64,000 bases of DNA from CBFHWU01 sp965659665 (GTDB taxonomy: Bacteria > Bacteroidota > Bacteroidia > Flavobacteriales > Flavobacteriaceae). Below are positions 61,624 to 64,000 of this stretch, piece by piece. How positions within the stretch are numbered: the stretch's first letter is position 1; the number at the start of each line of letters is the position of its first letter. The DNA is taken from the NCBI GenBank assembly GCA_965659665.1, contig CBFHWU010000001.1:11901-75900 (forward strand), written 5' to 3'. Under the pieces are notes generated by a model. The model saw nothing but the letters and a program-made list of their open reading frames with translations, was not told the origin of the DNA and ran no database searches. Position numbers and translations under genes: made by a program.

Positions 61624-63225
61624 TTACATTCTAAAGATTCCATACCCATCTGCTCCTTTGATAGGTTGATTATACACTACGGCAAGCGAAAATCCAAGGT
61701 AGTTTCTTGTTTCTCTTGGATCGATAATTCCATCATCCCATGACTCGGAAGACGAATACCAAGCCGTGGCTTTTTTACTTACGTTTTGTATTAGTTCTTG
61801 CTTTTCTTTTTCTATTTGTTCAGGATCTAGCTCTTTACCAAGAGATTCCGCTGATTTTTTTTTGATAATTTCCATAACACCTGCTAATTGTTCGGCACCC
61901 ATTACCCCTAATTTTGCATTTGGATAAGTAAACAGAAAACGCGGTTCATATGATCGACCGTTCATGCCATAGTTTCCTGCCCCGTAGGAGGAGCCAATCA
62001 TAAGACTCAAATGCGGGACTTTACTGTTAGAGACTGCATTAATTAGCTTTGCTCCATTTTTAACGATTCCACCTTCTTCGTATTTTTTTCCGACCATAAA
62101 CCCTGTTGTATTGTGAATAAACAGTAATGGAATATTGTTTTTGTTTGAGAGCTGAATAAACTGAGTAGCCTTATTGGCAGCTTCCGTAAAAATCACTCCA
62201 TTATTGGCCAATATTCCTATTGGGTATCCGTGGATCTTTGTCCAGCAGGTAACCATGGTGTTTCCATATGCGGGTTTAAATTCAGAAAATGAAGAATCAT
62301 CCACTATACGCCCTATAAGTTCCCGAACATCAAAAGGTGTTTTTATATTGGCGGGGACTGTTCCCAAAATTTCTTCTGGGTTATAACGTGGAGGTAATAC
62401 TTTTTCTGAAGGAACAAAATGAGGCTTTGATACTTCTACAAAAGCCATAATTTCACGAGCGATTCGGATTGCGTCATATTCGTCTTCTGCTAGATAATCA
62501 GAAACTCCTGAAACTCGGCTATGCATTTCGGCGCCTCCTAACTCCTCGTCTGTGGACTCCTCTTGGGTGGCCATTTTTACTAGGGGAGGTCCTGCTAAAA
62601 ATACTTTGGCGGCATTTTTTTGCATGATGGTGTAATCTGACATTCCTGGAACATACGCTCCTCCAGCTGTTGCATTTCCAAACACACACGATAGAGTGGG
62701 AAGTCCCATCTCGGAACGTCTTGTGATTTCTCTAAAGGAAGCCCCTGCATAATTAAACACTCGATCTTGATCGGGTAGGTTAGCCCCACCACTTTCAACT
62801 AAGTTTATTGTCGGTAATTTATTATCTGAAGTAATCTCAGCAATTCGCATTCCTTTGAAGCTTGTAGCATAATCGATCGACCCTCCTTTTCGAGTTCCAA
62901 CATTAGAGTTAATCATACAAAGCTTTCCACTCACCAATCCTATACCAGCGACATTGGTACCACCAGCTCCAAACCCTCCCTCATGGAGCATTCCTGCCAG
63001 CGGGAGTAGCTCTAAAAAAGGACTATCACGATCTAATAATAATTCAATACGCTCTCTGGCCAACAACTTTTTTCTCGACCGCGCTCTTTTGATATGGCTT
63101 TCTTTTCCTTGGCTCAGACTCTCACTCATATGCCTGTCAAGTTCATTAATCAAAGACGTCATCTCGTCATAATTTTTTTTGTAAGAGGGACTATTGGGGT
63201 TGATTTGAGAGTTAAATGTTCTCAT
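61624..63225 (-). CDS. Acyl-CoA carboxylase beta subunit (carboxyltransferase)
   Basis: A 533-residue carboxyltransferase partner of the alpha subunit, transferring CO2 from biotin to an acyl-CoA. Family blocks: R-x-R-K-K-L-L-A-R-E-R-I-E-L-L-L-D, L-V-E-S-G-G-A-N-L-P, GNATAGGAYVPGMSDY, F-L-A-G-P-P-L-V-K-M-A-T, ELGGAEMHSRVSGVSDY, I-L-A-N-N-G-V-I-F and GSSYGAGNYGMNGRSYEPRFLF. The acyl-CoA loop, usually N-D-x-T-V-K-G-G in methylcrotonyl enzymes, reads N-S-N-V-G-T-R-K-G-G here, so the substrate may differ. Co-transcribed with the alpha gene. Confidence 0.92.
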   Translation of the reverse strand: MRTFNSQINPNSPSYKKNYDEMTSLINELDRHMSESLSQGKESHIKRARSRKKLLARERIELLLDRDSPFLELLPLAGMLHEGGFGAGGTNVAGIGLVSGKLCMINSNVGTRKGGSIDYATSFKGMRIAEITSDNKLPTINLVESGGANLPDQDRVFNYAGASFREITRRSEMGLPTLSCVFGNATAGGAYVPGMSDYTIMQKNAAKVFLAGPPLVKMATQEESTDEELGGAEMHSRVSGVSDYLAEDEYDAIRIAREIMAFVEVSKPHFVPSEKVLPPRYNPEEILGTVPANIKTPFDVRELIGRIVDDSSFSEFKPAYGNTMVTCWTKIHGYPIGILANNGVIFTEAANKATQFIQLSNKNNIPLLFIHNTTGFMVGKKYEEGGIVKNGAKLINAVSNSKVPHLSLMIGSSYGAGNYGMNGRSYEPRFLFTYPNAKLGVMGAEQLAGVMEIIKKKSAESLGKELDPEQIEKEKQELIQNVSKKATAWYSSSESWDDGIIDPRETRNYLGFSLAVVYNQPIKGADGYGIFRM

Positions 63226-64000
63226 ATTTTTCTGTACTAATAGTTATATGATGCTTGAAATATATTTTTTATCCTGTGATACTCTTTGATGGAAATTGAA
63301 GTTAACTTATTGATCATTGGGATAGTTTTATTTATTGTTTTCATTTTGCCCATCAAGGTAAAATATCTTTGTAATATATTGTAACTTTCCTAATAAAAAA
63401 TCGCCTACACTTGTTTGAACATCAAATTTTGCTCGAGAAAGTCTTCAATCATAGTTTTTTTTAAGTTTTAACACAACAAAAAACAACAAATTTAAGGGCT
63501 TAAATTAATTATTTATGCTGCAGCATTTTTTTGAATCTCATTGTTAATTATGTTGTGTGCAAAAAAATGATATACAAGCCTCCCTCTTGTCGTTTTTTTC
63601 TGAAAGGGGTAAATTAGTCATATCACCCCATTTTTATTAACCCTTAAATGTATAAATTTTTATAAAATACTTTCCTAAAACTTACCTTTTGTTTTGATCC
63701 TTCATAGCTCAATCAGCATTGGTATTATTAGGTGGTATGTGACAGGTGTAATTTTAATGATGCTTATTATCTTTAAGGCAATTTGGCACGGCTTAAGCAA
63801 AGGCTTTGTAAAAATAATCCACCTACCAAATGACCTTTTTTTCGCTTTACTACCCAACCACCCCTCCTCTCATTTTGTGCCTATTAATAATAGTAAATAA
63901 TTAATGCTGTTTTTTTGATAATTTTCCTCCATTGTTAATTCTTTTTGTTTTTTACACTTGGTTTTTAGTGATTTTAACCGCTAATTTTGAGTTCAAATTT
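63226..64000. other. 775-bp AT-rich region without a supported gene
   Basis: I see no convincing gene. A 31-codon plus-strand frame (63289-63384) would give a single hydrophobic helix (V-N-L-L-I-I-G-I-V-L-F) and could be a small membrane peptide or a remnant. Exact TAnnTTTG strings occur at 63364-63371 (plus) and 63487-63494 (minus, 260 nt before the carboxylase), but such strings are expected by chance over this length. A plus-strand open frame at 63694-63900 starts with TTG and looks random. Confidence 0.4.

Noticed and set aside
63701..63760. tRNA-like D-arm string (TAGCTCAATCAG)
   Set aside because: No matching acceptor stem, anticodon arm or T-loop follows; a chance match.
63694..63900. 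Plus-strand open frame of 68 codons
   Set aside because: TTG start, no promoter, no recognisable motif and AT-driven composition.

Overview
The window is a contiguous piece of a low-GC Bacteroidota chromosome, most likely a gliding, aerobic (probably marine) member of the Flavobacteriaceae. Grounds: a PorP/SprF-type protein, a GldH gliding lipoprotein, a type IX secretion sorting tail on endonuclease I, a MoxR/Bat operon, an HU-CCDC81/SPOR protein, and the Bacteroidota -7 promoter motif TAnnTTTG just upstream of most transcription-unit heads. Shine-Dalgarno-like sites are essentially absent, and GTG/TTG starts are used several times. I saw no tRNA, rRNA, CRISPR array, intact insertion sequence or prophage; this is mostly core chromosome.

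Layout. 0-1.9 kb: PorP/SprF protein and a CYTH-domain enzyme. 1.9-5.8 kb (-): ricT-gldH-PBP1A operon. 5.9-12.5 kb: trhO, recA, a PlsC-like acyltransferase, trpS, dprA, an HU-CCDC81/SPOR protein and an acyl-CoA thioesterase. 12.4-18.9 kb: a nucleic-acid scavenging locus (secreted EEP nuclease, TonB-dependent receptor, DUF5689 lipoprotein, T9SS-exported endonuclease I). 19.0-23.0 kb: yicC-gmk-nadD facing an AlbA_2 protein and an aldo/keto reductase. 23.1-31.9 kb: complete moxR-DUF58-batA-batB-batC-batD-batE operon with an additional BatD-like membrane protein. 31.9-34.9 kb: cvpA, a small conserved protein, pheS, gpsA. 35-40.7 kb (-): a membrane protein, a two-NBD peptide ABC ATPase, a DEDD exonuclease, a serine hydrolase, a beta-barrel and a BIG2-DM13 lipoprotein. 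40.7-48.5 kb: heme synthesis (hemA-hemC-hemD-hemE-hemF-hemB on the minus strand; divergent AraC regulator-hemH-hemJ, then a histidine kinase). 50.5-55.5 kb: second PlsC-like protein, bacilliredoxin, TerB-DnaJ protein, HupE/UreJ, dCMP deaminase, MarC, DUF3109. 55.7-59.2 kb: class Ia ribonucleotide reductase nrdB-nrdA. 59.6-63.2 kb (-): biotin-dependent acyl-CoA carboxylase alpha and beta. The last ~0.8 kb has no gene I can support.

How it works together. Heme genes give an aerobic C5 pathway (HemF plus HemJ; hemL is not in the window) with an AraC regulator between the two divergent arms. dCMP deaminase, Gmk and NrdAB supply nucleotides, and the nuclease/TonB locus may recover nucleotides or phosphate from extracellular DNA. 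The least explained parts are the 59.2-59.6 kb convergent spacer, which contains protein-like open stretches directly behind nrdA; the 51.8-52.1 kb spacer with a likely decayed gene; and a recurring promoter architecture in which the -7 box sits only 3-6 nt before the start codon, predicting leaderless mRNAs.
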